From Halobaculum sp. CBA1158 (GTDB taxonomy: Archaea; Halobacteriota; Halobacteria; Halobacteriales; Haloferacaceae), in NCBI RefSeq assembly GCF_021431925.1, contig NZ_CP090371.1, positions 620,001-684,000 of the forward strand: 64,000 nucleotides of DNA. Reading direction: 5' to 3'. Below are positions 1 to 8,010 of the stretch, in pieces; positions within the stretch are counted from its first letter, which is position 1, and every line of letters begins with the position of its first letter. Both the position numbers and the translations under genes were made by a program. The notes below the pieces were generated by a model, which had not been told where the DNA came from, did no database searches, and saw only the letters and a program-made list of their open reading frames with translations.

Positions 1-586
1 CGCCGATGCCGTCGGCGTCCACCCTCGCGCGCTCGTGGCTCAGTCCGGGGATGCGTCCGTCCGCAGTCAGCCCCTTCACGTCGCTCGCGCCGTGCTCGCG
101 GAGGTGCTCGGCGATGGCCTCCATGCGCTCGGGGGTGCGATTGAAGAGGTTCACCTCGACGTCCGCGCCCGTCGCCTCGGCGAGGTCGACGACCTCGCCG
201 GGCACAAGCGCCGCGACGTTGCCGTTCACCGAGATCACCGGGTGGTCAGCCAGCAGGAGGTGTGCCGCGGCGGCGCGGGCGGCGTCGTCGGCCGAGGGGA
301 GCGTCTCCTCGCCCAGCAGGTAGTCGAACGCCTCGCCGCGGCCCTGCGCGATGAGGCCCTGTTGCGAGGTGATGCCGATGTCGACGCCGCGTTCGATCCG
401 GTGGCGGGTGAGCAGCGACTGGTAGCGCGGGTGATCCTCGGGTATCTCCGACTCGTGATCAGGGTCCGCGGGAACCTCGGGGTCGGAAGCGTCGTCGGCG
501 TCCCGGTTGGTGGCGTCGCCGTCCGGGTCAGCGTCGTCGGCATCCGGATCAGCGTCTGCGGCGGCCGGGTCGGCGTCGTCGGTCAT
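1..586 (-). CDS. pps: 4-phosphopantoate--beta-alanine ligase (archaeal phosphopantothenate synthetase), 3' end outside window
   Basis: This cytosolic enzyme joins 4-phosphopantoate to beta-alanine using ATP, the archaeal route to 4-phosphopantothenate and CoA. About 195 N-terminal residues are visible. An acidic leader of roughly 45 residues, rich in DPDAD-type stretches, precedes the conserved core, which includes HPRYQSLLTRHRIERG and a following GITSQQGLIAQGRGEAFDYL stretch. The ATG at 586-584 is the first methionine of the frame. The pantoate kinase gene ends 49 bases upstream on the same strand, and the two enzymes act consecutively, so they probably form one transcription unit. The C-terminus lies beyond base 1. 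The acidic leader looks like halophilic decoration rather than a domain. Confidence 0.88.
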   Translation of the reverse strand, partial: MTDDADPAAADADPDADDADPDGDATNRDADDASDPEVPADPDHESEIPEDHPRYQSLLTRHRIERGVDIGITSQQGLIAQGRGEAFDYLLGEETLPSADDAARAAAAHLLLADHPVISVNGNVAALVPGEVVDLAEATGADVEVNLFNRTPERMEAIAEHLREHGASDVKGLTADGRIPGLSHERARVDADGIG

Positions 587-635
587 ACTCCGGCGTCGGC
601 GGTCCGGGACGAAAAGGGCGTCCACTCGCGACGGG

Positions 636-1550
636 TCACTCCCCGGCGCGGATCGTCGCGCCCGTCGGGTGGACGGCACAGGCGTCGGCGTCGTAGCCGG
701 CGTCCGACAGGCCGGTGCCGAGCGCGTACACCGTGCGGCCGAGCATCGCCATCGACGCGAGGCCGCCCTCCGCCTCGACGGCTTCGATCGCCTCGGCGAC
801 CTCCGGGACGAGCAGTCCCGCCTCGCCGGCGAACTCCCGGCCCGACGCCAGCAGCTCCGACTCGTCGGGCGCGCGCATCAGCCGCGTCAGCGCGGCCTCG
901 CCCGCCTCGCGGACGGGGTCGAGGCTCCCCGAGAGCACCCGCTCGGTCGAGAGTTCGCCGAAGGAGAGGTACTCGATCCGGGGGCGGGCGGGTACGCCGT
1001 CCATGCGGCCGTAGCCGGGCGATCCCGGCTCCAGGCGGACCGGGAGCCCCCCGCGGAACTGCCCGACCACGTCCCCGAGACCGGTGCCGGCGGCGGCCTC
1101 CGCGGCGTGAGCGACCCGCACGAGGTCGTTCTCCGAGCGACCGAGGTCCAACACGGCGTTGGTCGCCAGCGCCGTCGCCAGCGACGCCGCGCCGCTGACG
1201 CCGAACCCGGAACCGATGGGCACGTCGCTGGCGACCTCCACCTCGACTTCGTCGGCGACGGCTAACGCCGCGAGCACGCGGTCGACGGGTTCCATCTCGG
1301 CCGGAACACCGTCGATCACCACGCCGTCGGTGGCGTCGCTGGCATCGGTGGCGTCGGCGGCGGGGGCGGTGGTATCGTCGCCGGCGGCTGGAGCGGCCTC
1401 GTCGCCGTCGAGCGCCCGGACGGTCACCTCGACGCCGTCCGAGAGCGCGAGGCCCGCGCCGCGAGAGCCGGCGCGGGCGGGGTCGTCGTCCGGGTACGGC
1501 GCGAAGAAGGCGGTGACGTGACCCGGCGCGAACGCGGTCGCCTCGTCCAT
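636..1550 (-). CDS. pok: Pantoate kinase (GHMP family)
   Basis: The enzyme phosphorylates pantoate with ATP as the first step of the archaeal CoA branch; the product feeds the ligase encoded just downstream. The 304-residue protein has the GHMP kinase architecture, with the glycine/serine-rich ATP loop PIGSGFGVSGA at residues 111-121 and a conserved N-terminal FAPGHVTAFF segment. A low-complexity Ala/Asp/Thr insert lies near residues 48-76. The frame stays open upstream to about 1835, but the ATG at 1550-1548 places the conserved FAPGHVTAFF segment at the N-terminus as expected for the family. The neighbouring cupin gene is divergent, so this is probably the first gene of the pok-pps operon. 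Confidence 0.9.
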   Translation of the reverse strand: MDEATAFAPGHVTAFFAPYPDDDPARAGSRGAGLALSDGVEVTVRALDGDEAAPAAGDDTTAPAADATDASDATDGVVIDGVPAEMEPVDRVLAALAVADEVEVEVASDVPIGSGFGVSGAASLATALATNAVLDLGRSENDLVRVAHAAEAAAGTGLGDVVGQFRGGLPVRLEPGSPGYGRMDGVPARPRIEYLSFGELSTERVLSGSLDPVREAGEAALTRLMRAPDESELLASGREFAGEAGLLVPEVAEAIEAVEAEGGLASMAMLGRTVYALGTGLSDAGYDADACAVHPTGATIRAGE

Positions 1551-1673
1551 ACTCGCGACACCGCCGGGGGGCGAGTATGGGTTTCGGTTCCGGGCGACGC
1601 GCGACCGTCCGTGCGGGCCGACGGGACGCCCGCGACCCGCGAACTTTTGCGCGTTCGTGCGCCCCGTCCACGC

Positions 1674-2285
1674 ATGGAACACGTCGTCGTCGACGACCTC
1701 GACAACTCCCTGCAGCCGGCCGCGGTGATGCGTCACCTCACCGAACCGCTCGGCTGCGAGGACCTCGCGATCAACTACTACGAGCTCGCCCCCGGCGACT
1801 CCTTCGCGTTCGCGTACCACAACCACGAGGTGCAAGAGGAGGTCTTCGTCGTGCTCTCGGGGACCGCCACGTGGGTGGTCGGCCCCGAGCCGGCGGACTC
1901 GGACGACCCGACCGCCGCCGACCCGGGCGACCCCCGGGAACGCCGCGAGGTCGAGGTCGGACCGATGGAGGCGATCCGGGTCCCGCCGGGACAGTTCCAG
2001 CGCGGGTGGAACCGGCGTCCGTCGGAGACGGACGGCGACGGCAACGGCGACGGCGGGGGGCCCGCCAAAGCCGAGCGGGTAACGGCGCTGGCGCTCGGCG
2101 CACCGCTGGCGTACGGCGAGCAGCTGAAGCGCGACGACTGCCCCGCCTGCGGCGAGGAGGTCGCCGTGACCATCGAGCGCGCGCCGGACGAAGCGGAATC
2201 GCTGATCACCGTCTGCGACGACTGCGGCGGCGAGGTGGCGCGCTGGCGACGCGGCGCAGACGGGGAGAACGAACGGGTCAAGTGA
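1674..2285 (+). CDS. Cupin domain protein with C-terminal zinc ribbon
   Basis: A 203-residue protein of unknown substrate. Residues 25-120 form a cupin beta-barrel, with likely metal ligands His49 and His51 in YHNHEVQEEVF and a downstream VPPGQFQRGWN strand. A glycine/aspartate linker (about residues 117-130) leads to a CPxCG-type zinc ribbon with pairs C156/C159 and C181/C184. The ATG at 1674 follows the divergent pok promoter. Single-domain cupins of this type often bind a metal and a small ligand; the appended zinc ribbon suggests a protein or nucleic-acid contact. No enzymatic role can be assigned from sequence. Confidence 0.8.
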   Translation: MEHVVVDDLDNSLQPAAVMRHLTEPLGCEDLAINYYELAPGDSFAFAYHNHEVQEEVFVVLSGTATWVVGPEPADSDDPTAADPGDPRERREVEVGPMEAIRVPPGQFQRGWNRRPSETDGDGNGDGGGPAKAERVTALALGAPLAYGEQLKRDDCPACGEEVAVTIERAPDEAESLITVCDDCGGEVARWRRGADGENERVK

Positions 2286-2324
2286 GCCGCGGAGGAACCG
2301 ATCCGCGGACGCGACGCCGGCCGG

Positions 2325-3629
2325 TCAGGGCGAGAGCCGCTGGCGGTCGCGCGGGAAGAGGACGGCCTCGCGGATGTTGTCCAGGCCGAGCATCGTCATG
2401 AGGAGGCGCTCTGCGCCCATCCCCCAGCCGGCGTGCGGGGGCATCCCGTAGCGGAACATCTCGGTGTAGTACTCGAACTCCTCGGGGTCGAGCCCCTGCT
2501 GCTCGAAGCCCTCGATGAGGCGCTCGTGGCGGTGCTCGCGCTGGCCGCCCGACACCAGCTCCATGCGCGGGTGCATCATGTCGAAGCCGGTCGACGTCTC
2601 GGGATCGTCGTCGTGGTCCTTGATGTAGAACGGCTTGACCTCCGAGGGCCAGTCGGTGATGAAGTAGTGTTCGCCGACCGCCTGCCCGAGCACGTGCTCG
2701 GCCTCGGTGGAGAGGTCGTCGCCCCACGCGAGGTGCTCGTCGAGCTCGCCGGTCGCGTTGATCCGGTCGAGGGCGTCCTGGTAGCTCAAACGCGGGAAGT
2801 CGCCGTCGGGAGCCTCGAACTCGTCGGCGATGTCGAGCGCCTCGAGCTCGTCGGCGCAGTTCTCGGCGACGGCCTCGTAGGCGGCCGTCGTGACCGCCTC
2901 GGCCACGTCCATCGCCTCCGAGAAGTCGCAGAACGCGCCCTCGAAGTCGATGGAGTGGGCCTCGTTGAGATGCCGGGGCGTGTTGTGCTCCTCCGCGCGG
3001 AAGATCGGACCGATCTCGAAGACGCGCTCGACGTTGGAGCCGGCGATCAGCTGCTTGAACAGCTGCGGGCTCTGGTTCATGAACGCCTCCTCGCCGAAGT
3101 AGGAGATGGGGAACAGCTCCGTGCCGCCCTCGGTGCCGGTGGCGACGATCTTCGGCGTGTTGATCTCCGTGGCGTCGTGGCTCCGGAACGCCTCGCGGAC
3201 GGCGCGAAGCACCTCGGCGCGGATCTCGAACACCGCCTGTACCTCGGGCTTGCGGAGGTCCAGCGTGCGGTTGTCGAGTCGGGTGGGGAGTTCGGCGTCG
3301 ACCTTGCCCGAGGGGTCGAGCGGCAGTTCGGGGTCGGCGGGCGCGACGATCTCGATGCTCGTGGGGACGACCTCGACGCCGGTGGGGGCGCGCGGCTCCT
3401 CTTTCACGTCGCCCTCGACCTTCAGGACGGACTCGCGGTGGGCGTCCAGCCCCGTCTCCACGAGGTCGTCGTCCATCTCGTCTTTCTCGAGTTTGATCTG
3501 GATCTTCCCGCGCTTGTCGCGGAGGATCAGGAAGGCGATTCCGCCGAGGTCGCGGGTCTCGTGGACCCAGCCGGCGACCGTGACCGCCTCGCCGGGGGTC
3601 GCGTCCGCCGTGTAGGTTCGACCGTGCAT
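2325..3629 (-). CDS. aspS: Aspartyl-tRNA synthetase, archaeal type
   Basis: This cytosolic class IIb synthetase charges tRNA with aspartate. The 434 residues comprise an N-terminal OB-fold anticodon-binding domain (about 1-110, with [20 protein letters not shown]) and a catalytic domain with [14 protein letters not shown], motif 2 around [17 protein letters not shown], and C-terminal motif 3 [14 protein letters not shown] followed by FPRD. Length and the absence of the bacterial GAD insertion match the archaeal/eukaryotic type. A gatB gene lies at 28831-30348, so Asp-tRNA(Asn) transamidation is possible in this organism; sequence alone does not settle whether this enzyme discriminates between the tRNAs. 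The gene is convergent with the cupin gene and divergent from the kinase gene at 3772. Confidence 0.97.
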   Translation of the reverse strand: MHGRTYTADATPGEAVTVAGWVHETRDLGGIAFLILRDKRGKIQIKLEKDEMDDDLVETGLDAHRESVLKVEGDVKEEPRAPTGVEVVPTSIEIVAPADPELPLDPSGKVDAELPTRLDNRTLDLRKPEVQAVFEIRAEVLRAVREAFRSHDATEINTPKIVATGTEGGTELFPISYFGEEAFMNQSPQLFKQLIAGSNVERVFEIGPIFRAEEHNTPRHLNEAHSIDFEGAFCDFSEAMDVAEAVTTAAYEAVAENCADELEALDIADEFEAPDGDFPRLSYQDALDRINATGELDEHLAWGDDLSTEAEHVLGQAVGEHYFITDWPSEVKPFYIKDHDDDPETSTGFDMMHPRMELVSGGQREHRHERLIEGFEQQGLDPEEFEYYTEMFRYGMPPHAGWGMGAERLLMTMLGLDNIREAVLFPRDRQRLSP

Positions 3630-3771
3630 GCACGTCGATTCCGGCGCGAGGCTTTAAACTCGGTCGATCCCCGTCGTCGCGCCCCGGGACGGAGTCTCAC
3701 GGAGGAGCGGGTCGGCCGCGACGGCGGCCGCGTGGGGTAGGCTTATTGCCCGCGCATCGAATCGCTCGGCA

Positions 3772-5040
3772 GTGACCGATCCGGAAGGGGCCGCCGGATC
3801 GACCGCGGCGGACGGTGCGGGCGGCCCGGAGTCGGGGGAGGAAGCGACCGACGCAGTCGACAGCGGCGTCGCCGGCGATCGCTCGTGGTTCTCGCCGGCG
3901 CTGGCGGCCAGCGGGCTGTTCACCGCCGCGCTCGCGCTCGGAACCGCGGGCGTGGTGTTCGCCTCGCCGTCCCGCACGCCGGGGTCGGTCGTGCTCGGGC
4001 TGACGGGGCCGCTGTGTGCGATCTGGGCGTACGGGGTCGTCCTCCTGTGGGTCGCGCGGGCGGAGCCGCCCCGGCGACACCACGTCCGGCTGTCGGGGTG
4101 GCTCGTCGTCGGCGTCGTCCCGCTGGTCGTCGGCGCGGTCGTGACGCAGGCGTACAGTTCGGCCGTCGGCGCGCTCGACGGGATCTCGCCGGGCGCGGCG
4201 GGCGTGTGGGCCTGCGGCGGCGTCGTCTTCGGCGCGGCCGTCGGCATCGGCGACGTTCGCGTTCGCATGCGGACCGCCGAGGCCGAGCGGGCGAACGCCC
4301 GCAACGAGCGCCTTGTCGAGGTGCTGACGGTGCTCAACCGGGTGTTGCGCCACGACGTGCGCAACGACCTCACGGTCATCGCGGGCTACATCGACCTCGC
4401 GCGCCGCGAGGGCGACCCGGAAATCGCCGAGTACCTCGACGGGATCGAGGCGCGCGCCGAGCGAATCGAGCGCCTGAGCGACCACGCGCGCCTCGCCGAG
4501 AACGCCGTCCTCGGCGACGACGGCGTCGAGGGGACGACCGACCTGGGGCTCGTCGCCGAGCGCGTCGTCGGCACCGTCGGTCGGGACTTCCCGGCGGCGA
4601 CGGTGTCGGTGGCGGTCGAAGACGGCCCGAGCCCGCGGGTTCCCGGGCACGACCTGCTGGAGTCGGCGCTGCACAACGTCGTCGAGAACGCCGTCGAGCA
4701 CGCCGGCCGCGACGATCCCACGGTCGAGGTCGCCGTGCGCGTGCGTCCCGCGGACGACCTCGCGGCCGACCGGCGGCCGACGCTCGGCGACGACGGCGGG
4801 CGCGTCGCCGCCGACGAGGTCGTCGAGATCGAGGTCGCAGACGACGGCCCGGGCTTCCCCGAACGCGAGCGCACCGTGCTGGAGGAGGGCGGCGAGGACG
4901 CATTAGAGTCCAGTTCCGGGATGGGGCTGTGGGTGGTCCATTGGATCGTCGACGCCGTCGGCGGCACGGCGTCGGTCGCCGACCGCGAAGGCGGCGGCAG
5001 CGTCGTCACCCTCCGGTTCCCGCGAGCCGACGCCGAGTGA
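3772..5040 (+). CDS. Membrane-bound sensor histidine kinase
   Basis: A 422-residue signal-transduction kinase. Four hydrophobic segments at about residues 42-65, 72-95, 107-128 and 141-160 form a small membrane sensor without a large extracellular domain. A helical linker follows, then the phosphoacceptor box VLRHDVRNDLTVI with His194. The HATPase domain shows an N box (HNVVENAVEHAG), a G1 box (VADDGPGFP) and a G2 box (SSGMGLWVVHWIVDAVGG). The GTG at 3772 starts just after an AT-containing stretch (GGCTTATTG, 3740-3748). No response regulator is adjacent, so its partner is encoded elsewhere, which is common in haloarchaea. The stimulus cannot be inferred. Confidence 0.9.
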   Translation: MTDPEGAAGSTAADGAGGPESGEEATDAVDSGVAGDRSWFSPALAASGLFTAALALGTAGVVFASPSRTPGSVVLGLTGPLCAIWAYGVVLLWVARAEPPRRHHVRLSGWLVVGVVPLVVGAVVTQAYSSAVGALDGISPGAAGVWACGGVVFGAAVGIGDVRVRMRTAEAERANARNERLVEVLTVLNRVLRHDVRNDLTVIAGYIDLARREGDPEIAEYLDGIEARAERIERLSDHARLAENAVLGDDGVEGTTDLGLVAERVVGTVGRDFPAATVSVAVEDGPSPRVPGHDLLESALHNVVENAVEHAGRDDPTVEVAVRVRPADDLAADRRPTLGDDGGRVAADEVVEIEVADDGPGFPERERTVLEEGGEDALESSSGMGLWVVHWIVDAVGGTASVADREGGGSVVTLRFPRADAE

Positions 5041-5214
5041 GTCGGGGCGGTCGGCGGCACCTGGCGGGTGCGACGGGGATCGCCGAGGGCGAGCGCGTTC
5101 GGGAATCAGAGCGTCGGTGGACGAAATCACCGGGGAGCGAGTGCGCCGGAGGAACGATGGCGGGAGCGGTCGGTCGCGTCGCCCGCGCGGGTACGTCGAC
5201 GGGATCGGGAGCGG

Positions 5215-5937
5215 CTACGCGTCGGCGAGTTCGGCGTGGGCGTCGCCGACGCCCTCGACGGTCTCGCGGACGGCGTCGGCCCCCTCGTCGTGGAGGAGGT
5301 CGCCGACGACGACGGTGTCGGCCACCCGACCCATCTCGTAGGCGTCGTCGTAGCCGTGGATGCCGCCGCCGTAGAAGAGCGTCGAGTCGTCGAGGGCGTC
5401 GTGGGCGGCCTTGACGGTCTCGCGGTCGCCGAGGGTGCCCGAGTACTCGACGTAGACGATGTCCTGGCCGAACATCTTCTCGGCGACGCGGGCGTACGCG
5501 CCCACCTCCTCGGGCGTGAGGTCGCAGTCGGCGCTGGTGAGCTGTGCGGCGGAGGCGTCGGGGTTGAGCACGATGTACGCCTCGGTGTGGGTGCGGTCCC
5601 AGTCGAGGTCGTCGGCGATGCGGACCCACTCCTTGTGCGCGCCGGTGATCCAGAACGGCTCGCCGGCGTTGAACACCGTCGGGATGAGGTAGCCGTCGAG
5701 GGCGGGGTCCTCGACGACGACGCCCGGGTTCGACGGCTCCTGGTACAGCGGGACGTTGTGCTCCTTGCACGCCTCGATGACGCGAGTGGCCTTCTCGGAG
5801 GTCACGTCGAGCGTGCCGCCGATCTCGATGGCGTCCGTGCCGGTCCTGCAGGCGTCGGCGAACGTCTCGTCGGCGTGAAGCTCCTTGTCGGGGTCGATCT
5901 TCAGGACGTGATCCCACTCCGCCCAGGGCGCGCTCAT
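5215..5937 (-). CDS. Geranylgeranylglyceryl phosphate synthase
   Basis: The enzyme makes the first ether bond of archaeal membrane lipids by transferring geranylgeranyl from GGPP to sn-glycerol-1-phosphate. The 240-residue protein is a PcrB/GGGPS-type TIM barrel: [11 protein letters not shown] at the N-terminus, [42 protein letters not shown] in the middle, [10 protein letters not shown], then the phosphate-binding region [15 protein letters not shown] and [14 protein letters not shown] at 5937-5935 is preceded on its own strand by an A/T-rich TTTTTAG element about 25-30 bases upstream, consistent with a near-leaderless transcript. It is the last core gene before the accessory island. Confidence 0.95.
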   Translation of the reverse strand: MSAPWAEWDHVLKIDPDKELHADETFADACRTGTDAIEIGGTLDVTSEKATRVIEACKEHNVPLYQEPSNPGVVVEDPALDGYLIPTVFNAGEPFWITGAHKEWVRIADDLDWDRTHTEAYIVLNPDASAAQLTSADCDLTPEEVGAYARVAEKMFGQDIVYVEYSGTLGDRETVKAAHDALDDSTLFYGGGIHGYDDAYEMGRVADTVVVGDLLHDEGADAVRETVEGVGDAHAELADA

Positions 5938-5984
5938 GTTGGTGTGGATGGTGAGAGGAGGGCTAAAAAGGGCGCGGATGGGCG

Positions 5985-6939
5985 TGATATAATTCGCGAG
6001 TCAGATGATCCCAAAGAGATCGCAGCGTTGGAGTCGTGCTCGGCGGCGATCAAGTGGATCCTCGTGTCGTGTTTCGGCTACCAGGGCTTCTCGAACGCGA
6101 AGTACGGCCGCATCGAGTGCCACGAAGCAATCAACGCCTTTGCCCGGGAGATTCTGATCGATGCGAAAGCTGCACTAGAAGCCGGCGGGTGGCGTGTGCT
6201 GCACGGGATCGTCGATTCGATCTGGGTGACGCCCGCGCCTGATGTTGGTGAAACCGAGAGACGGCCGCTCGAAGCGATCGCGCAGGAGGTGAGTACGGAG
6301 GTGGGCATCGAGTTGGAGTACGAGGGTGCCTTCGAGTGGGTCGCTTTCTGTCCGCGTCGCGGTGGCGATGGTGGGGCGCTCACGCGGTACTTCGGGCGGC
6401 GTCGTGGCGAGTCGTATCCAGAGGAGGGTGTGGGTGAGGCGGTGAAGGCCCGGGGGATCGAGTGCCGCCAGGACGATACCTCGACGTGGATCAGTCGGTT
6501 GCAGGCGGCGTTGATCCGGACGTTGGACCGGACGCACGACGTGGAGGCCGTCGTCGGGGAACTGCGGCGGTGGCTCAGGCGGCTAGAGGATGGGGACGTT
6601 GACCTGTCGGAGTTGCTGGTGACCCAGCGGGTGTCGAAGCGCGCCCAGCAGTATCGGGATGAGACCGTGACGGTGGCGGCGTTGAAGCGTGCGAAATGGA
6701 AGGACTGTGCGCTCGAACCCGGACAGCGCGTCGAGTATCTGGTGGTGGATGATGACGCGACGGGGCTGGGGCGGGTGCGACTTGGGTATGAGTCGTTGGG
6801 GCGGTACGATGTGGAGTGGTATCGCCGTGAGGCGATTCGGGCCGCCGAGAGTGTGGTCTCGCCACTTGGGTGGGATCGCAAGCGGATTCAGCGGGTGGTG
6901 TCGGGCGTTGTGGAGCCGTCGCTGGGGGAGTTTGGGTAA
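5985..6939 (+). pseudogene. 3' remnant of a family-B DNA polymerase (PolB2-like)
   Basis: About 317 residues of reading frame correspond to the C-terminal half of an archaeal family-B polymerase. FGYQGFSNAKYGRIECHEA matches the polymerase segment between motifs B and C; the motif C position reads HGIVDSIWV where active polymerases have a YxDTD core, leaving one acidic residue. Thumb-like sequence follows to the stop at 6937-6939. The exonuclease domain and motif A are absent, and upstream of about 5985 the frame runs into the promoter and antisense of GGGP synthase, with no credible start. I therefore call it a truncated remnant, probably cut when the island formed. An inactive internal product from a GTG near 6066 cannot be excluded. 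Confidence 0.8.
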
Positions 6940-6979
6940 GTACGGTGTTGCGTGCTAATTTAGATATTGTCCGGTGGCT

Positions 6980-7375
6980 CTATTCGTCGTCTTCTAGGAA
7001 CTGGATTGCTGCACCAACACCGTGGGCAGAAATTACGTAGCCACCACGTTCGTCATCTGACTCAACGAACGAGAGTTTACTGGCGTAGTTTTGAACCGCA
7101 CTCTTGCTGGACTCGAGCGACTCTGCGTACTCAGATGCATTCGCTCCTTCTTCGTCTTCCCCGAGCTCATCTAGTGAAGTAGCTGCCCGCCTGTAGAGCA
7201 GTTGAGCGACAAACCGCTCCTTATTCGAGAGATCGCGGTACCGATCAAGAAACACGGGCTCGCCCGATTCCTCGTCGATTCCTATGATTCCTGAGAGAGC
7301 ATCGAACAGTCGCTCCCGGTCGAAGTCGCCACGGTTCATGTACAGGCCCTCTAACGGATCCGCGTCATCAGCCAT
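6980..7375 (-). CDS. Family A small acidic protein (winged-helix-like), copy 1
   Basis: A 131-residue acidic protein of unknown function. It aligns over its full length with the product of 11035-11436 and with the C-terminal half of the HEPN-like protein at 10123. Shared features are an N-terminal helix (RERLFDALSGI), an SGEP stretch, LSNKERFVAQLLYRRAA, a possible recognition helix (SKSAVQNYASKLSFV), and a strand-helix end (DDERGGYVISAHGVGAAI). The pattern suggests a winged-helix or related nucleic-acid-binding fold; that is inference. ATG at 7375-7373. It lies 41 bases downstream of the family B gene 7417-7956, which itself follows the helicase, so helicase-B-A is probably one minus-strand operon. 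Confidence 0.75.
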   Translation of the reverse strand: MADDADPLEGLYMNRGDFDRERLFDALSGIIGIDEESGEPVFLDRYRDLSNKERFVAQLLYRRAATSLDELGEDEEGANASEYAESLESSKSAVQNYASKLSFVESDDERGGYVISAHGVGAAIQFLEDDE

Positions 7376-7416
7376 GCCGAAGTGTCGGAAGGATTGTCTA
7401 ATCAGTTTACCGGTGG

Positions 7417-7956
7417 CTACAGTTCAAGCAGTTCCTCTTGGACGTATTCCTCTCCCGTGAGGGTGAGATGATACGCATCTTTGCCCTCTCGTTCATCGAC
7501 CTTCTCAAGCCGACCGTTGCCGGCCTGATTCGAGAGGTCGCGAGAGACATTCGCCCCTAATCCGATTTTAGCATCCTGTGCCCGCTCCTCGACTTCGGTG
7601 GAGGTGAAGTCATCCAAATCTTCGTGGTATTCGAGATACCACCCAACGATGAGTGCTCGCTCCTGCTTCGTCGGGTTGTCACTCTCCTTGTAGAATTCCG
7701 TAAGGGACCGTGTCTTTGTGCGGCTGGCTGTCGAGCCACCCGTCTCATTTTTCGATTTTCCACCAGTATCCTGAGAGACGGAGCCAGCGCCGTCTGCAGC
7801 GGCTTGAACAGCTTCCGTGTCCACATCGCTCAAATAATCTTCACGAAGCCCTTCAAACCACGTCTCGGCTTCGTCAACGGGGCCCTCTACGTCGACTGTG
7901 ACATCACCGATGCTGACGTGCAGGCGCAGACTCTCGGAATCAGAATCGTCGGCCAT
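7417..7956 (-). CDS. Family B protein (N-terminal beta-hairpin domain plus C-terminal winged helix), copy 1
   Basis: A 179-residue protein of unknown function in three parts. Residues about 10-45 (LRLHVSIGDVTVDVEGP, then an amphipathic helix) form a small beta-beta-alpha domain shared with the products at 11497 and 12296. A Ser/Thr/Gly-rich linker follows. The C-terminal 90 residues begin SLTEFYKESDNPTKQERAL, continue IVGWYLEYHEDLDDFTSTEV and end AYHLTLTGEEYVQEEL, a layout typical of a winged-helix DNA-binding domain with a C-terminal hairpin. ATG at 7956-7954 lies 54 bases after the helicase stop. It is followed by a family A gene, the same B-A order as at 12174-11035. Confidence 0.75.
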   Translation of the reverse strand: MADDSDSESLRLHVSIGDVTVDVEGPVDEAETWFEGLREDYLSDVDTEAVQAAADGAGSVSQDTGGKSKNETGGSTASRTKTRSLTEFYKESDNPTKQERALIVGWYLEYHEDLDDFTSTEVEERAQDAKIGLGANVSRDLSNQAGNGRLEKVDEREGKDAYHLTLTGEEYVQEELLEL

Positions 7957-8010
7957 GAATAGAACCAGATAGCGCCAGTACTTGTTTGTTACCGAATTAG
8001 CATCATACAG

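Noticed and set aside
5068-5985. The reading frame of the polymerase remnant stays open leftward through the GGGP synthase gene
   Set aside because: It is antisense to a well-conserved gene and has no polymerase sequence; high GC leaves antisense frames open.
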